NCBI RefSeq assembly: GCF_900104385.1
Contig: NZ_FNJA01000001.1
Coordinates: 594,386 to 658,385, forward strand
Length of the DNA stretch: 64,000 nt
Reading direction: 5' to 3'
From: Rhodoferax sp. OV413
Lineage (GTDB): Bacteria; Pseudomonadota; Gammaproteobacteria; Burkholderiales; Burkholderiaceae_C
Below the pieces are notes generated by a model. The model was not told where the DNA came from, did no database searches, and saw only the letters and a program-made list of their open reading frames with translations. Shown piece by piece: positions 1 through 9,790 of this stretch (its first letter is position 1; every line of letters begins with the position of its first letter). A program made the translations under genes and the position numbers.

Positions 1-2
1 CA

Positions 3-488
3 GGCTATCCGGGGCTCTACGTACTCGCGCCGGTAGACATGGTGTTGCATAGCGCCGTACACCTGTTCCAAGAAGGCGAATTCGGTCATGGGCTGCGTGA
101 CTTGCTGGACTTGCGCGACCTGCTGAATGATTTCAGCCGCCAAGCGAGCTTCTGGGACGCGCTACTGGATCGCGCTGAAGTACTTGGGCTCCAGATACCA
201 CTATTCCATGCTCTCTCCCAACTTCGACGTCAGCTGGACTTTCAGACCCCGCCGCGCCTGCAAGGCCGCGTGGAACAGCTAGGCCCGAACTTGCTCTCCA
301 GGGCATTGATGGCATGGATGCTGGATCTGGCGCTACAACCCGATCATCCGAGCTGCCACAGCCGATGGACAGGCTTGGCACGCTGGCTTTTGTACGTGCG
401 CTCCCACGCACTGCGCATGCCCGTGCACCTTCTGATTCCGCACTTGCTACGCAAATCCTGGATGCGGCGCTTCCCCCCAAAACCTTAA
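3..488 (+). CDS. Nucleotidyltransferase family protein (NTP_transf_5-like), 5' end outside window
   Basis: The reading frame is open from the first bases of the window, so only the C-terminal 161 residues are present. The visible part contains LHSAVHLFQEGEF followed by GLRDLLDLRDLL, the pattern I recognise from the large uncharacterised nucleotidyltransferase family (PF14907), which is common in exosortase/PEP-CTERM and exopolysaccharide loci. The N-terminal catalytic part is not visible, so activity cannot be judged. The gene ends in TAA and converges on the GGDEF-EAL gene at 655. The 166 bp between them show no clear terminator. Family assignment rests on one motif block; the substrate is unknown. 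Confidence 0.7.
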   Translation, partial: GYPGLYVLAPVDMVLHSAVHLFQEGEFGHGLRDLLDLRDLLNDFSRQASFWDALLDRAEVLGLQIPLFHALSQLRRQLDFQTPPRLQGRVEQLGPNLLSRALMAWMLDLALQPDHPSCHSRWTGLARWLLYVRSHALRMPVHLLIPHLLRKSWMRRFPPKP

Positions 489-654
489 GCCTGGCCTAGA
501 GCGTTCGGAATCCTTCAGCGCTAAAAAACGGCGAATAGGCCCGACATCCAAACGGCAACTAGCCAGCGCGGGTGCCCGCAATGAGTCTCGGAATAAGCAT
601 GAAAATTGGAAGACTCGTAATTTCAGCGAGCTTCTAATTCAATGCGTCCCATAT

Positions 655-2886
655 TCAATGCATCTGCGCCACTAGGCTATTCTGATTTCGCAGCAACTCC
701 ATAAAAGCATGTTGCGGAAGTGGCTTGTGGTACAGAAAGCCTTGCATAACATCACATCCGGCATTTTTCAAATACCGCTCTTGAATCCGGGTCTCCACTC
801 CTTCTGCAATAAGATTCAAACCAAGACCACGAGCTATGGAAATAATTGCCAACACAACAGGAAAATGCGCACCCACATCTTGAATTTCCATTACAAACGC
901 ACGATCAATTTTGATGGTATGTATAGGAAATCTATGCAAATAAGACAATGAAGAATAGCCAGTGCCAAAATCATCAATCGCAACACTAACGCCTAATTGC
1001 CCCAACTTATCTAGTTGTTCAATTGCAATCTGCGGATTTCGGATACAAATATTCTCGGTTACTTCGACTTCAATTTGTTTTGGTTCAATATGATGACGAG
1101 TCAGAGCGCTTTTTAAATTATCAAAAAAATCACCACGATCCAGGTACTGAGGAGAAAGATTAAGTGATAAACAAATTTTATTATCGCCAACTTTATTCCA
1201 TTCCTTCAGATCATGGCAAATGGCCTCAAGCATCCAATCGCTGATCGGGATCATCAGTCCATTTTCTTCGGCAAATGGTAAAAATTCCCCGGCACTTAAG
1301 AAACCACGTTCAGGATGATTCCATCGCATCAAGGCCTCTGCACCCACGACTTTATGCGTCATCACATCGACTTGAGGCTGGTAATACATCTCCAGCTCGC
1401 CATGCTCAATCGCCAGGTGCAAGCTATGCTCAAGTGCAATTCTCTGAGTGGCAGCATCCAACATCGAAGCATCAAAGAAGACATGGCCATTCTTGCCTTG
1501 GGTCTTCATTTGGTACATCGCGACATCCGAGTGGCGTATCAGCTCATCTACCGTCGAGCCATCGAACGGATAGACCGCGATACCAATACTTGCAGAGATG
1601 TGCACCAACTGGTCAGCAAGCGCAAAGGGCTGCCTTAAACACTCGATAAATTTTTCGGCAATCAACGCGGCATCGCGTCGATCGGTGAGGTCGGCCAATA
1701 CCACCAGAAACTCATCACCGCCCAATCGCGAAAGGGTATCGCATCGGCGCAAGCAGGCTTTCAGGCGAGAGGACACCTGTTGCAACAACTCATCCCCAAC
1801 GCCATGCCCTAGCGTGTCATTCACAATTTTGAAACGATCCAAGTCCAGAAACATGACTGCGAGATTCGACTCATTGCGTTTTGCCTGCAATAGTGCAAGA
1901 CCAAGGCGATCTCTGAACAATGCGCGGTTAGGCAGTTGGGTCAAAATATCATGGAAAGCTTGGTAATTGATCAGCTCATCAGCCCGCTTACGTTCGGTGA
2001 TGTCACGCGCAACACCATAGGTTCCCCAAAAGGCCTTCTGCCGATCCAACTCCGCACCTTGCAAATCTTCGTTGCTGCCAAAAGTAATATTGGTCAGCTC
2101 ATGGCTGAACGTGCGTTGGTCATTGGCCGTATGGCGGGACTTCAATCGAAGTTCAACATTGCGCGATAGGCGTTGGTCCTCACGGCACTCTTTAAAAACA
2201 TAGTGCGCCCGGTCCAGGTCATCCTCATGTACCAACACCGAAAAATGTTTACCAAGGATTTCCTCGCGGCTAAACCCCAGGAGCTGGTGCGCGCGGTCAT
2301 TGACAAAGGTAAAACGCCCTTCATGGTCCAGCGTGTAAATAATATCGGGCGAGCTATCTACCAGATAACGGTAAATTCTCTCGGATCGCTCCAGCCGTAC
2401 GGCAATGCGCTGATTTTCCGCCTTGAGGCGGCGTTGCTGCAGAGCGTTGTCAACGGCCTTGAGCAATTCTTCTTTGCTGTAGGGCTTGCGAAGATAGTCA
2501 TACGCACCACGTTTAAGTGCGCCAATGACCGCATCAATACCCCGGGCGCCACTGGTGACAATCACATTGCAACCGGTTTTCTGGTGGTTCATGAAATCCA
2601 TGATTTCATGCCCACCAATATCGGGTAGATGCAAGTCCAGGATCACCAAATCAAAAGGCCCTCGCCGTAAATGCTGGATCGCCTCACCGCCGTTGGCTGC
2701 GCTGGTCAGCAAATAGCCGCGCCCTTTGAGCAGCTCGTTCAGGCTGCTGAGAATTCTTGGTTCGTCGTCCACCAGCAAGACCAGCACCGGGGATTCCACT
2801 GAGTCTGGTAGTGACGTGTAACTAACTGGGAAATCTAGTTCCAACCCGTTTGCAGCATCACTCAAATTAGACAAATCAGACTCCAT
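655..2886 (-). CDS. Response regulator with PAS, GGDEF and EAL domains
   Basis: A 743-residue cytoplasmic protein. Residues about 33-150 form a receiver domain (VDDEP; phospho-acceptor D84 in LVILDLHLPD; KP loop near 134). Residues about 170-300 are a PAS domain ending in DITERKRA. A GGDEF domain with intact GGDEF at 389-393 follows; an RxxD inhibitory site (RRCD, 380-383) lies five residues upstream. The EAL domain starts with EALMRW at 516 and keeps DDFGTGYS and AEGVE. Both c-di-GMP synthesis and breakdown look possible; the net direction cannot be told. The start overlaps the end of the upstream histidine kinase gene by 11 bp, so that kinase is the obvious phosphodonor. Base composition is visibly AT-richer than in genes from icd onward, which may mean acquisition. 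Confidence 0.9.
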   Translation of the reverse strand: MESDLSNLSDAANGLELDFPVSYTSLPDSVESPVLVLLVDDEPRILSSLNELLKGRGYLLTSAANGGEAIQHLRRGPFDLVILDLHLPDIGGHEIMDFMNHQKTGCNVIVTSGARGIDAVIGALKRGAYDYLRKPYSKEELLKAVDNALQQRRLKAENQRIAVRLERSERIYRYLVDSSPDIIYTLDHEGRFTFVNDRAHQLLGFSREEILGKHFSVLVHEDDLDRAHYVFKECREDQRLSRNVELRLKSRHTANDQRTFSHELTNITFGSNEDLQGAELDRQKAFWGTYGVARDITERKRADELINYQAFHDILTQLPNRALFRDRLGLALLQAKRNESNLAVMFLDLDRFKIVNDTLGHGVGDELLQQVSSRLKACLRRCDTLSRLGGDEFLVVLADLTDRRDAALIAEKFIECLRQPFALADQLVHISASIGIAVYPFDGSTVDELIRHSDVAMYQMKTQGKNGHVFFDASMLDAATQRIALEHSLHLAIEHGELEMYYQPQVDVMTHKVVGAEALMRWNHPERGFLSAGEFLPFAEENGLMIPISDWMLEAICHDLKEWNKVGDNKICLSLNLSPQYLDRGDFFDNLKSALTRHHIEPKQIEVEVTENICIRNPQIAIEQLDKLGQLGVSVAIDDFGTGYSSLSYLHRFPIHTIKIDRAFVMEIQDVGAHFPVVLAIISIARGLGLNLIAEGVETRIQERYLKNAGCDVMQGFLYHKPLPQHAFMELLRNQNSLVAQMH

Positions 2887-5125
2887 CCTTGGTTGAAACT
2901 GAAGAAAAACCGTCCAATACAGAACTACGCATCGGAAATAAAATCTCGAACACCGTTCCCGTTTTCGAACTTGTGCAGCTTATAAATCCATCTATTTTCT
3001 CAACCAAGCTATGCACAATATTTAGACCCAACCCCCTGTTATTGCCAGGTTTCTCGCTCACTACGGGTGTAAAAATCTTTGCCAAAACAGCCGCGGGAAT
3101 ACCTGGACCATTGTCCTTTACATACAATGCCAATACCTCGCGTCCATTACGTACAATTTGCCCACCGTTTACAACCTCGATCAACCCGCCATTGGGTAGC
3201 GCTTCAACAGAATTCTTGAGAAGATTCACCAGTACCTGTTTCACCAAATCACTGGGTGCATCGATTTCATAAAACTGCTCGGACAATTGCGCGCCGACGT
3301 GCACCGATGCTGGCAAGAATCTACTTTCCCGAAATAAACTAACTAATTGCTTGATGATCTTGTTGACATCTGTGGGTTGCTCTTGGATTTTTGGCTCTGC
3401 ACCACCAAATTCATCCAGAATATTACCGATACGGTCAATTTCCTCATTCAGAATCGATAACTCACCCGCTACGGGCTCTTCTCGAATTAATTTTTCATCC
3501 AGAACACTCAAATAATTTTTAATGATTGCGAGCGGATTGTTTATCTCATGGACTACACGATGAGAGCTTTCGCGATAATCTTCTTTGATGCGTGCAATGC
3601 GCCGATCAATTTCGCCTTGGTCACGGGCCGCTGCTGCCAGTGCGGCCCCAACCTGCAGGCCAAATGTGTGCAGTAGGCGCTCGCGGCGTTGCAAGTCAGC
3701 CAACTGCCAAGACCGCACACCGCAGACCATCACGCCTAAGCACTGCGCTCCGTCCACAAAGGGGATGCAGACCAGGCAGTCGGCAGCAAATATTCTCAGT
3801 AATTGCTCCTCCGGTACGCTGAGAGCTCCGCCGGCACGATCCAGAAAGCCCAAGCGTCTTTGCCGAACCGTTTCAGCGACTCCGCTGCGATTTTCCGAAA
3901 GACTGATGGAAAACTCAGCCAAACGCTGGCGTCGATCTCCCGATGCAACCGCAACCAAAGACTGACCTTCGCCATTCATCAGCAAAATGATGCTCTCGTC
4001 CACGTCAAACAGAATCCGCGCGTTGTGACGAACAGAGTTGAGCAACTGGGTATCACCCTTTTGTCGGGCAAAAGACTGCCTCAGCTCCGCGGCCAAGGTC
4101 ATATCTAGAACGGCATTCGTGAGCTGCCCCGGTTGAGACGGATTCGCCGTCGGCTCTTTGGGGCTGTCCACCGCTGGTACCGGCATGGCATCCGTCCCGG
4201 ACAAATCGATTCCGAGAAATGCAGCGGACTTTTTAACCTGCCCCGCCGCCCCTTGCATGATGGCCAGCATGGTGTCATTCGACAGCTGGCACAGTGCGCC
4301 TGCATCTGCAGGTATCGGAGCTTCAAGCGGATGATTCGCCATCCAGTTAGCCAGATGAACGATGCGAATCAGCGCATGGGAGGTTTCTATGCGTGCAGCG
4401 GCCTCATGGTGGTAGAGGATGCTGTCCGCCATGAACGAATCCAGGTTCCAACGCTCTACCAGCCACGCCCCCGCTTCCGCATGGGAAATTTGCAGGGTTC
4501 TGATTTCCACCGCGCACAGGTTTTCGTCGTCCTGGGCTAAAAAATTGAAACCATATTCATTTGGCGCCACGGTCATCAACGCCAAGCGTCCGACATCGTG
4601 CAGCAGTCCCGCCAAGTAGGCCTCCTCGCTATGGAGATAGCCCATTTTTTTGGAAACCTCACGGGCAACGACGGCAGTCGTCAAGGCGTGTTTCCAAAAA
4701 CTTCGCATATCACGGCTGGCCGAGCTGGAAAAACCATTGAAGGTATGTCGGACCGATTCGCTAATGATGACTGTCTTGATGACGTCGGCGCCTAAGATGC
4801 TGAGCGCCTGGACCAGCCCCACTTTTTGCTCACCGCGGTAGTAGGCTGCATGGTTGGCTACATTCAATACCTTGCTGGTCATGCCCGCATCATTGGCGAT
4901 CAGTTTGGCCAACTCGGCCATGCCAGCATCGTCCGCTTGGCAAAGTTCAAGCAGTTTGAACAAAATTTCTGGCATCGCAGGCAATCGCGCTACCAGCAGA
5001 CGATTGCGAATATCTTGATCAGATTGAGCCATTTTCCAAACAGGTACGCTTCTGGTTTCCGTCAATTTAGCCAAGCCATCGCCTACTGCAAGCAAACTCT
5101 TCAAGCGAATGGCCATCCAAGACAT
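2876..5125 (-). CDS. HDOD-GAF sensor histidine kinase
   Basis: A 749-residue protein with no clear membrane segment. An HDOD domain covers about 40-260, with an HD pair at H176-D177 (GLLHDVGRL). A GAF-like region covers about 345-500. The kinase core has H526 in VVHEINNPLA, the N box NLLKNSVEA, the G1 box DNGPGIP and the G2 box NRGLGL. The gene overlaps the receiver-GGDEF-EAL gene downstream by 11 bp, forming a two-gene phosphorelay into c-di-GMP. HDOD output domains fused to an active kinase are uncommon. A later start at 5032 (MAQSDQ, preceded by GGAAA) is a reasonable alternative. The locus shares the lower GC of its partner. Confidence 0.88.
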   Translation of the reverse strand: MSWMAIRLKSLLAVGDGLAKLTETRSVPVWKMAQSDQDIRNRLLVARLPAMPEILFKLLELCQADDAGMAELAKLIANDAGMTSKVLNVANHAAYYRGEQKVGLVQALSILGADVIKTVIISESVRHTFNGFSSSASRDMRSFWKHALTTAVVAREVSKKMGYLHSEEAYLAGLLHDVGRLALMTVAPNEYGFNFLAQDDENLCAVEIRTLQISHAEAGAWLVERWNLDSFMADSILYHHEAAARIETSHALIRIVHLANWMANHPLEAPIPADAGALCQLSNDTMLAIMQGAAGQVKKSAAFLGIDLSGTDAMPVPAVDSPKEPTANPSQPGQLTNAVLDMTLAAELRQSFARQKGDTQLLNSVRHNARILFDVDESIILLMNGEGQSLVAVASGDRRQRLAEFSISLSENRSGVAETVRQRRLGFLDRAGGALSVPEEQLLRIFAADCLVCIPFVDGAQCLGVMVCGVRSWQLADLQRRERLLHTFGLQVGAALAAAARDQGEIDRRIARIKEDYRESSHRVVHEINNPLAIIKNYLSVLDEKLIREEPVAGELSILNEEIDRIGNILDEFGGAEPKIQEQPTDVNKIIKQLVSLFRESRFLPASVHVGAQLSEQFYEIDAPSDLVKQVLVNLLKNSVEALPNGGLIEVVNGGQIVRNGREVLALYVKDNGPGIPAAVLAKIFTPVVSEKPGNNRGLGLNIVHSLVEKIDGFISCTSSKTGTVFEILFPMRSSVLDGFSSVSTKDGV

Positions 5126-5451
5126 GCTCGCGCAACTCTCACATCACTCTGCCCCACAGCAGCGTGAGCATCCCCTGGCGATACTGAATTAAGAGCAACG
5201 GATTATGCGCATCAACCTGGTACCTATTCCAACGGCGCTGGCAATTTACATGATTTGAATGCCAGTATGAATTTTGTTACTCTTTTTACATCTAGATGAT
5301 ACTGCCATAAGAATGACAGCATGGCAGCACTTTTAATGACACCCCCGCAGTGCACACTATTTCACCCCTAACGTTGCGAAATCGCTGAACCCTGTTGGAC
5401 ACAGAATGCGGGCATAGCCAGGTCGACGGCAAGCCACCCCACGTGCAGAAA
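5126..5451. other. Intergenic region upstream of the HDOD kinase operon
   Basis: About 330 bp without a supportable gene, between the kinase start and the icd terminator. It should carry the promoter of the kinase/response-regulator operon. It is AT-rich around 5240-5320 (runs such as TTTGTTACTCTTTTTACA), but I could not pick out a convincing -35/-10 pair, operator or small RNA. Confidence 0.5.
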
Positions 5452-5490
5452 GCAAAAACCCCTGACTTTCACCAGAAAATCAGGGGCTTC
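5452..5490 (-). terminator. Rho-independent terminator of icd
   Basis: Read on the minus strand, CCCCTGA (5480-5486) pairs with TCAGGGG (5459-5465), and the stem is extended by partly complementary bases. It is followed by TTTTTG. It lies about 30 bp after the icd stop codon. Confidence 0.85.
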
Positions 5491-5520
5491 TGAGCCGCCA
5501 AGCAGCGCAGCAGAACACGA

Positions 5521-6774
5521 CTACATGTTGTCGATCATTACCTGGCCGAAGCCTGAGCAGCTGACCTGGGTCGCGCCCTCCATCAGGCGAGCGAAGTCGT
5601 AAGTCACCTTCTTGCTGGCGATGGACTTCTTCATCGACGCGATAATCAAATCGGCGGCTTCGATCCAGCCCATGTGGCGCAGCATCATTTCAGCGGACAG
5701 AATTTCGGAGCCGGGGTTCACGTAATCCTTGCCGGCGTACTTGGGTGCCGTACCGTGGGTGGCTTCAAAGCAGGCCACGGAATCGGACATATTGGCGCCC
5801 GGCGCAATCCCGATACCACCAACCTGGGCGGCCAGCGCGTCAGACACGTAGTCGCCGTTCAGGTTCAGCGTAGCGATCACGCTGTACTCGGCGGGACGCA
5901 GCAGGATTTGCTGCAAAAATGCATCCGCAATCACGTCCTTGACGACAATTTCCTTGCCGGTCTTGGGGTTCTTGAACTTCATCCAAGGGCCGCCGTCGAT
6001 CAGCTCGGCACCGAACTCCTTTTGCGCCAGTGCGTAGGCCCAGTCGCGAAAGCCACCTTCGGTGAACTTCATGATGTTGCCCTTGTGCACGATAGTCAGG
6101 TTGGGCTTGTTGTTGTCGATGGTGTATTGCAAAGCCTTGCGCACCAAGCGCTCGGTACCTTCGCGCGAAACTGGTTTCACACCGATGCCCGAGGTATTGG
6201 GGAAGCGGACTTTCTTGACGCCCATTTCTTCCTGCAGGAACTTGATCAGCTTCTTGGCCTTGTCGGACTCGGCCTCGAATTCGATGCCCGCGTAGATGTC
6301 TTCCGAGTTTTCGCGGAAGATCACCATATCGGTCTTGTGCGGCTCCTTGACGGGCGATGGCACACCATCAAAGTACTGCACCGGGCGCAAGCAGACATAC
6401 AGATCCAGCTCCTGGCGCAAGGCCACGTTCAGGGATCGGATGCCACCACCGACGGGCGTGGTCAGCGGGCCTTTGATGGACACCACGTAGTCGCGCACCA
6501 CGTCCAGGGTTTCTTTCGGCAGCCATTCGTCGGGGCCATAGATCTTGGTGGACTTTTCGCCTGCATAGATTTCCATCCAGTGGATCTTTTTCTGGCCGCC
6601 ATAGGCCTTGGCCACCGCCGCATCCACCACCTTCAGCATCACGGGCGTGATGTCTTGCCCGGTGCCGTCGCCCTCAATGAACGGAATGATCGGCTGGTCT
6701 GGCACGTTAAGCGAAAAGTCCGCATTGACCGTGATTTTCTGGCCTTCGGCGGGTACTTGGATGTGCTGGTACAT
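5521..6774 (-). CDS. icd: NADP-dependent isocitrate dehydrogenase
   Basis: A 417-residue cytoplasmic TCA-cycle enzyme converting isocitrate to 2-oxoglutarate and CO2 with NADP+. The length and sequence match the homodimeric E. coli-type enzyme. [11 protein letters not shown] is near the N terminus. [13 protein letters not shown] carries the substrate-binding/phosphorylatable serine (S114, equivalent to E. coli Ser113). [27 protein letters not shown] and the [11 protein letters not shown] region of the cofactor site are all present. It has its own terminator and is transcribed away from the DUF192 gene across a 185 bp divergent gap that must hold both promoters. Confidence 0.98.
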   Translation of the reverse strand: MYQHIQVPAEGQKITVNADFSLNVPDQPIIPFIEGDGTGQDITPVMLKVVDAAVAKAYGGQKKIHWMEIYAGEKSTKIYGPDEWLPKETLDVVRDYVVSIKGPLTTPVGGGIRSLNVALRQELDLYVCLRPVQYFDGVPSPVKEPHKTDMVIFRENSEDIYAGIEFEAESDKAKKLIKFLQEEMGVKKVRFPNTSGIGVKPVSREGTERLVRKALQYTIDNNKPNLTIVHKGNIMKFTEGGFRDWAYALAQKEFGAELIDGGPWMKFKNPKTGKEIVVKDVIADAFLQQILLRPAEYSVIATLNLNGDYVSDALAAQVGGIGIAPGANMSDSVACFEATHGTAPKYAGKDYVNPGSEILSAEMMLRHMGWIEAADLIIASMKKSIASKKVTYDFARLMEGATQVSCSGFGQVMIDNM

Positions 6775-6959
6775 GGAAATCGAGACTCCAGTAGATGTAA
6801 AGATGGGGGATTAATGCGCAGCAGGCAGCACAGCATGCTTGAGTCGAAAGATTTTAGTCTTTAATCACGGAGTGTCTCGGCCAGCGGCTGGCCCATTCGG
6901 CAGTGCCAGAATGCAAACCAGAAGCGCACACCAAGTTTGATTTTTTGCACCCCAATTCC

Positions 6960-7424
6960 ATGAAAAAACTTATCCGCCCATTCTGCTTTTCCTTGTCCTT
7001 GGTGTGCGCCGGCGCAGGCTCGGCCAGCGCACAAGATGCCCCGCAGACCAGCCTGCCCCGCATCACGCTGACGGCTGGCATCCACCAAATCGACACCCAG
7101 GTGGCGCTGACGCCCGACCAGCGCCAGATCGGCCTGATGTTCCGCAAGGAAATGCCGCAACAGGAAGGCATGCTGTTCGTCTTTGAGCAGCCCGCCACCC
7201 AGTGCTTCTGGATGAAAAACACCATCCTGCCGCTGACCGCCGCGTTTGTGGAAGACGACGGCACCATCGCCAACCTGGCCGACATGAAGCCCCAAACCAC
7301 CGACTCGCACTGCTCGACCAAACCGGTGCGCTATGTGCTGGAAATGAACGTAGGCTGGTTCGCCAAAAAAGGCATCAAGGCCGGCAGCAAGCTCGGTGGC
7401 AAACCCTTCGAGATGGCCAAATAA
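6960..7424 (+). CDS. DUF192 family exported protein
   Basis: A 154-residue protein beginning MKKLIRPF, chosen over an upstream in-frame ATG because it opens directly on a signal peptide with a probable cut after SASA-Q. The mature part shows the DUF192 pattern: VALTPDQRQIGLMFRKEMP, GMLFVF, CFWMKNTILPL and a C-terminal VLEMNVGWFAKKGI. DUF192 proteins are small beta-barrel proteins of unknown function found in the periplasm or secreted. The gene is monocistronic and shares a bidirectional terminator with sodB. Confidence 0.9.
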   Translation: MKKLIRPFCFSLSLVCAGAGSASAQDAPQTSLPRITLTAGIHQIDTQVALTPDQRQIGLMFRKEMPQQEGMLFVFEQPATQCFWMKNTILPLTAAFVEDDGTIANLADMKPQTTDSHCSTKPVRYVLEMNVGWFAKKGIKAGSKLGGKPFEMAK

Positions 7425-7454
7425 AAAAAAGCCCGTCACAGACGGGCTTTTTTG
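7422..7454. terminator. Bidirectional terminator between DUF192 gene and sodB
   Basis: A perfect 8 bp stem AGCCCGTC/GACGGGCT with a 3 nt loop is flanked by an A-run on the left and a T-run on the right, so it can end transcription from both convergent genes. It starts inside the DUF192 stop codon region. Confidence 0.92.
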
Positions 7455-7469
7455 AGAGCGCTAGAAAGC

Positions 7470-8051
7470 TCAGGCGAAATTCTTTTCCGCGAATTCCCAG
7501 TTCACCAGCTTGTCGAGGAAGGTTTCGACAAACTTGGGACGCATATTGCGGTAGTCGATGTAGTACGCGTGTTCCCACACGTCCACTGTCAGCAAGGCCT
7601 TGTCGGCGGTGGTCAGCGGCGTGCCGGCAGCGCCGGTGTTGACGATGTCGACCGAGCCGTCAGGCTTCTTCACCAGCCAGGTCCAGCCGGAACCGAAGTT
7701 ACCCACAGCCGACTTGACGAAAGCTTCCTTGAAAGCCGCGTAGGAGCCGAACTTGGCGTTGATGGCCGTAGCCAGCGCGCCGCTGGGTTCGCCGCCGCCC
7801 TGTGGCTTCATGCAGTTCCAGAAGAAGGTGTGGTTCCAGATTTGCGCGGAATTGTTGTAGATGCCGCCGCTGGACTTCTTGATGATTTCTTCCAGGGTCA
7901 GCGATTCAAACTCGGTGCCCTTTTGCAGGTTGTTCAGGTTGACCACGTAGGCGTTGTGGTGCTTGCCGTGGTGAAACTCCAGGGTTTCCTGGGAGTAAGC
8001 AGGCGCCAAAGCGTCAATCGCGTAGGGCAATGGGGGCAGGGTATGTTCCAT
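7470..8051 (-). CDS. sodB: Superoxide dismutase [Fe]
   Basis: A 193-residue cytoplasmic enzyme dismutating superoxide to oxygen and peroxide. The start [10 protein letters not shown] is preceded by GAGGAA; the longer upstream frame runs back into xseA and is rejected. The four metal ligands are visible: H27, H74 (IWNHTFFW), D157 and H161 ([11 protein letters not shown]). Q70 in SAQIWNH is the outer-sphere glutamine typical of Fe-SOD rather than Mn-SOD. It lies 43 bp after the xseA stop codon in the same direction, so read-through from xseA is possible. Confidence 0.97.
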   Translation of the reverse strand: MEHTLPPLPYAIDALAPAYSQETLEFHHGKHHNAYVVNLNNLQKGTEFESLTLEEIIKKSSGGIYNNSAQIWNHTFFWNCMKPQGGGEPSGALATAINAKFGSYAAFKEAFVKSAVGNFGSGWTWLVKKPDGSVDIVNTGAAGTPLTTADKALLTVDVWEHAYYIDYRNMRPKFVETFLDKLVNWEFAEKNFA

Positions 8052-8094
8052 GTTTTTCCTCGTGGGTTGGTGGTTAACGGGTGGATTGTAGAAA

Positions 8095-9420
8095 CTAATT
8101 AAGGCGCGTCTGTAGGACACGAAGATCAACCTCACCATCGGCCAGGATGGCGGTTGCCGAGCGCCCTTCGGCAGTCTGCCCGACCCGGGTGATCGGCAGA
8201 CCTTCGGCGCTGCGCAGCAAGGCATAGCCGCGCTGCAGCACCAGTTGCGGGTCCAGCAGCGCCAGGCCGCGGCCGGCGCGGTCCAGGCGGTCGTGGCGCT
8301 GCCGGATCGCCTGGCTTAGCTTGATAGGGAAATCGGCCCTCAGCGCTTGATGGCGATTCTTTTCGCGCTCTATATTCGATAGCACCGCATAGCGCAGCCG
8401 CTGCGCCTGCTGGCCCAGCTGCCATTGCTGGCGCGCCACCAGGCCCGAGGGCCGGCCCAGGCGCTGGGCTGCGCTGTCCAGCCGCTGGGCCTGGGTATCA
8501 AGCTTGCGCTGCACGGCATCCTGCAAACGCTGCCCGGCCAGCGCCAAGGCGCCCAGCCAGACTTCGCGTGGCTGGGCAGCCAGCTCGGCAGCCGCCGTCG
8601 GCGTGGGCGCCCGCAGGTCGGCCACAAAATCGGCGATGGTGAAGTCGGTCTCGTGGCCGACACCACTGACCACCGGCACCGGGCTTTCAGCGATGGTGCG
8701 GGCCAGCTGCTCGTCGTTGAAGCCCCACAGGTCTTCCAGCGAACCGCCGCCACGCACCAGCAAGATCAGGTCTATCCTCACATTTTGAGAAAAATCGGCC
8801 TCTGGCGCAGATTCCGCCTGCGTGTACCGGTATAGATTTGATAGCGCCCGGACCAGTTCACCAGGTGCAGCCGCACCCTGCACCAAGGCCGGCGCCAGCA
8901 CCACCGGGATATGCGGCACGCGCCGCTGCAGCGCCGACACCACGTCGTGCAAGGCCGCCGCGCCCAAGGACGTAACCACGCCGATACCGCGCGGCAGCAG
9001 CGGCAGCGGGCGCTTGCGCGCTGGGTCGAATAGACCTTCGGCCTCCAGCTTGGCCTTGAGCTGCAGAAACTGCTCAAACAAGGCGCCCTGCCCGGCCCGG
9101 CCCATGCTTTCCACAATCAGTTGCAGGTCGCCGCGCGGCTCGTACACGCCGAGCCGGCCACGCACTTCGACCAGCTCGCCGTCGCGCGGCGCAAAGTCCA
9201 GCAGGCTGGCCGCACGGCGGAACATGGCGCAGCGGATCTGGCCTTGTGCGTCCTTGAGATTGAAGTAGCAATGCCCGCTGGACGCCCGCGAGAAGCCCGA
9301 AATCTCGCCGCGCACCGCGACCGGATTGAAGCGCGCCTCTAAGGCTTCAGCAATGGCGCGGCACAGCACGCCAACCGGCCAGATTCGCGGCGCCAATGCT
9401 GGGTTTTGCAGGCCCGACAT
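8095..9420 (-). CDS. xseA: Exodeoxyribonuclease VII large subunit, with an in-frame repeat insertion
   Basis: A 441-residue subunit of the bidirectional single-strand exonuclease VII (partner XseB not in the window). The N-terminal OB-fold shows [18 protein letters not shown]. The catalytic region has [30 protein letters not shown] and [14 protein letters not shown]. Between [13 protein letters not shown] and the RGGGS motif there are about 15 more residues than in E. coli XseA (roughly 196-212, [17 protein letters not shown]). These are encoded by a copy of the short hairpin repeat found between genes throughout the window. The frame stays open, so the enzyme is probably functional with an enlarged loop. 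Confidence 0.96.
   Translation of the reverse strand: MSGLQNPALAPRIWPVGVLCRAIAEALEARFNPVAVRGEISGFSRASSGHCYFNLKDAQGQIRCAMFRRAASLLDFAPRDGELVEVRGRLGVYEPRGDLQLIVESMGRAGQGALFEQFLQLKAKLEAEGLFDPARKRPLPLLPRGIGVVTSLGAAALHDVVSALQRRVPHIPVVLAPALVQGAAAPGELVRALSNLYRYTQAESAPEADFSQNVRIDLILLVRGGGSLEDLWGFNDEQLARTIAESPVPVVSGVGHETDFTIADFVADLRAPTPTAAAELAAQPREVWLGALALAGQRLQDAVQRKLDTQAQRLDSAAQRLGRPSGLVARQQWQLGQQAQRLRYAVLSNIEREKNRHQALRADFPIKLSQAIRQRHDRLDRAGRGLALLDPQLVLQRGYALLRSAEGLPITRVGQTAEGRSATAILADGEVDLRVLQTRLN
8777..8847 (-). repeat. Short hairpin repeat embedded in xseA coding sequence
   Basis: On the minus strand this reads TATCAAATCTATACC, then CGCAGGCGG, then AATCTGCGCCAGAGGCCG and ATTTTTCTC. That is the order and spacing of the intergenic repeat (for example 40556-40620 and 44090-44152). 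It is translated in the xseA frame without a stop. Edges are approximate. Confidence 0.7.
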
Positions 9421-9790
9421 CAGCTTTGGCGCGCGGTTGCGCGAGTTTTGCCTGGCAAGTGCTCCACAGGCCTGATGTCCCCAATGCGATTCATTAGCAA
9501 ATGCGAAAAAACACCTGTTTGCGCCGGATTAATGTGGTAAGTGCTTGATTTCAATTGGATTTTTTCTGCTTAAATTTTCATCGAAGTGTCACAAGCCCGC
9601 ATGGGCGCTGGATTTCAGCGTTGTGCGCAGAAGTTCTTCACAAAGTTATCCACAAGAAATGTGGGTGACTGCGGCGTCGGCAGCTTGCCACAAGTTGCTG
9701 GCCGCAAGAGCTTCGGGCTAAGCCATAATCGCGAATCTGTAACGAGTTGCGCTACGTGCAAGTCCTGTCTAAACCACGCGGAGAGCTATA
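9421..9790. other. Divergent intergenic region between xseA and exbB, with one DnaA-box-like 9-mer
   Basis: About 370 bp without a supportable gene. It holds the promoters of xseA and of the exbB operon. The 9-mer TTATCCACA at 9646-9654 is a perfect DnaA-box consensus. Only one perfect copy was seen, with no dnaA/dnaN nearby and no AT-rich unwinding region, so this is not called an origin. CATAAT at 9724 could be a -10 element but lacks a well-spaced -35. Confidence 0.4.

Noticed and set aside
9421-9790. Replication origin
   Set aside because: Only one perfect DnaA box, no AT-rich unwinding region, and no dnaA, dnaN or parAB in the window.
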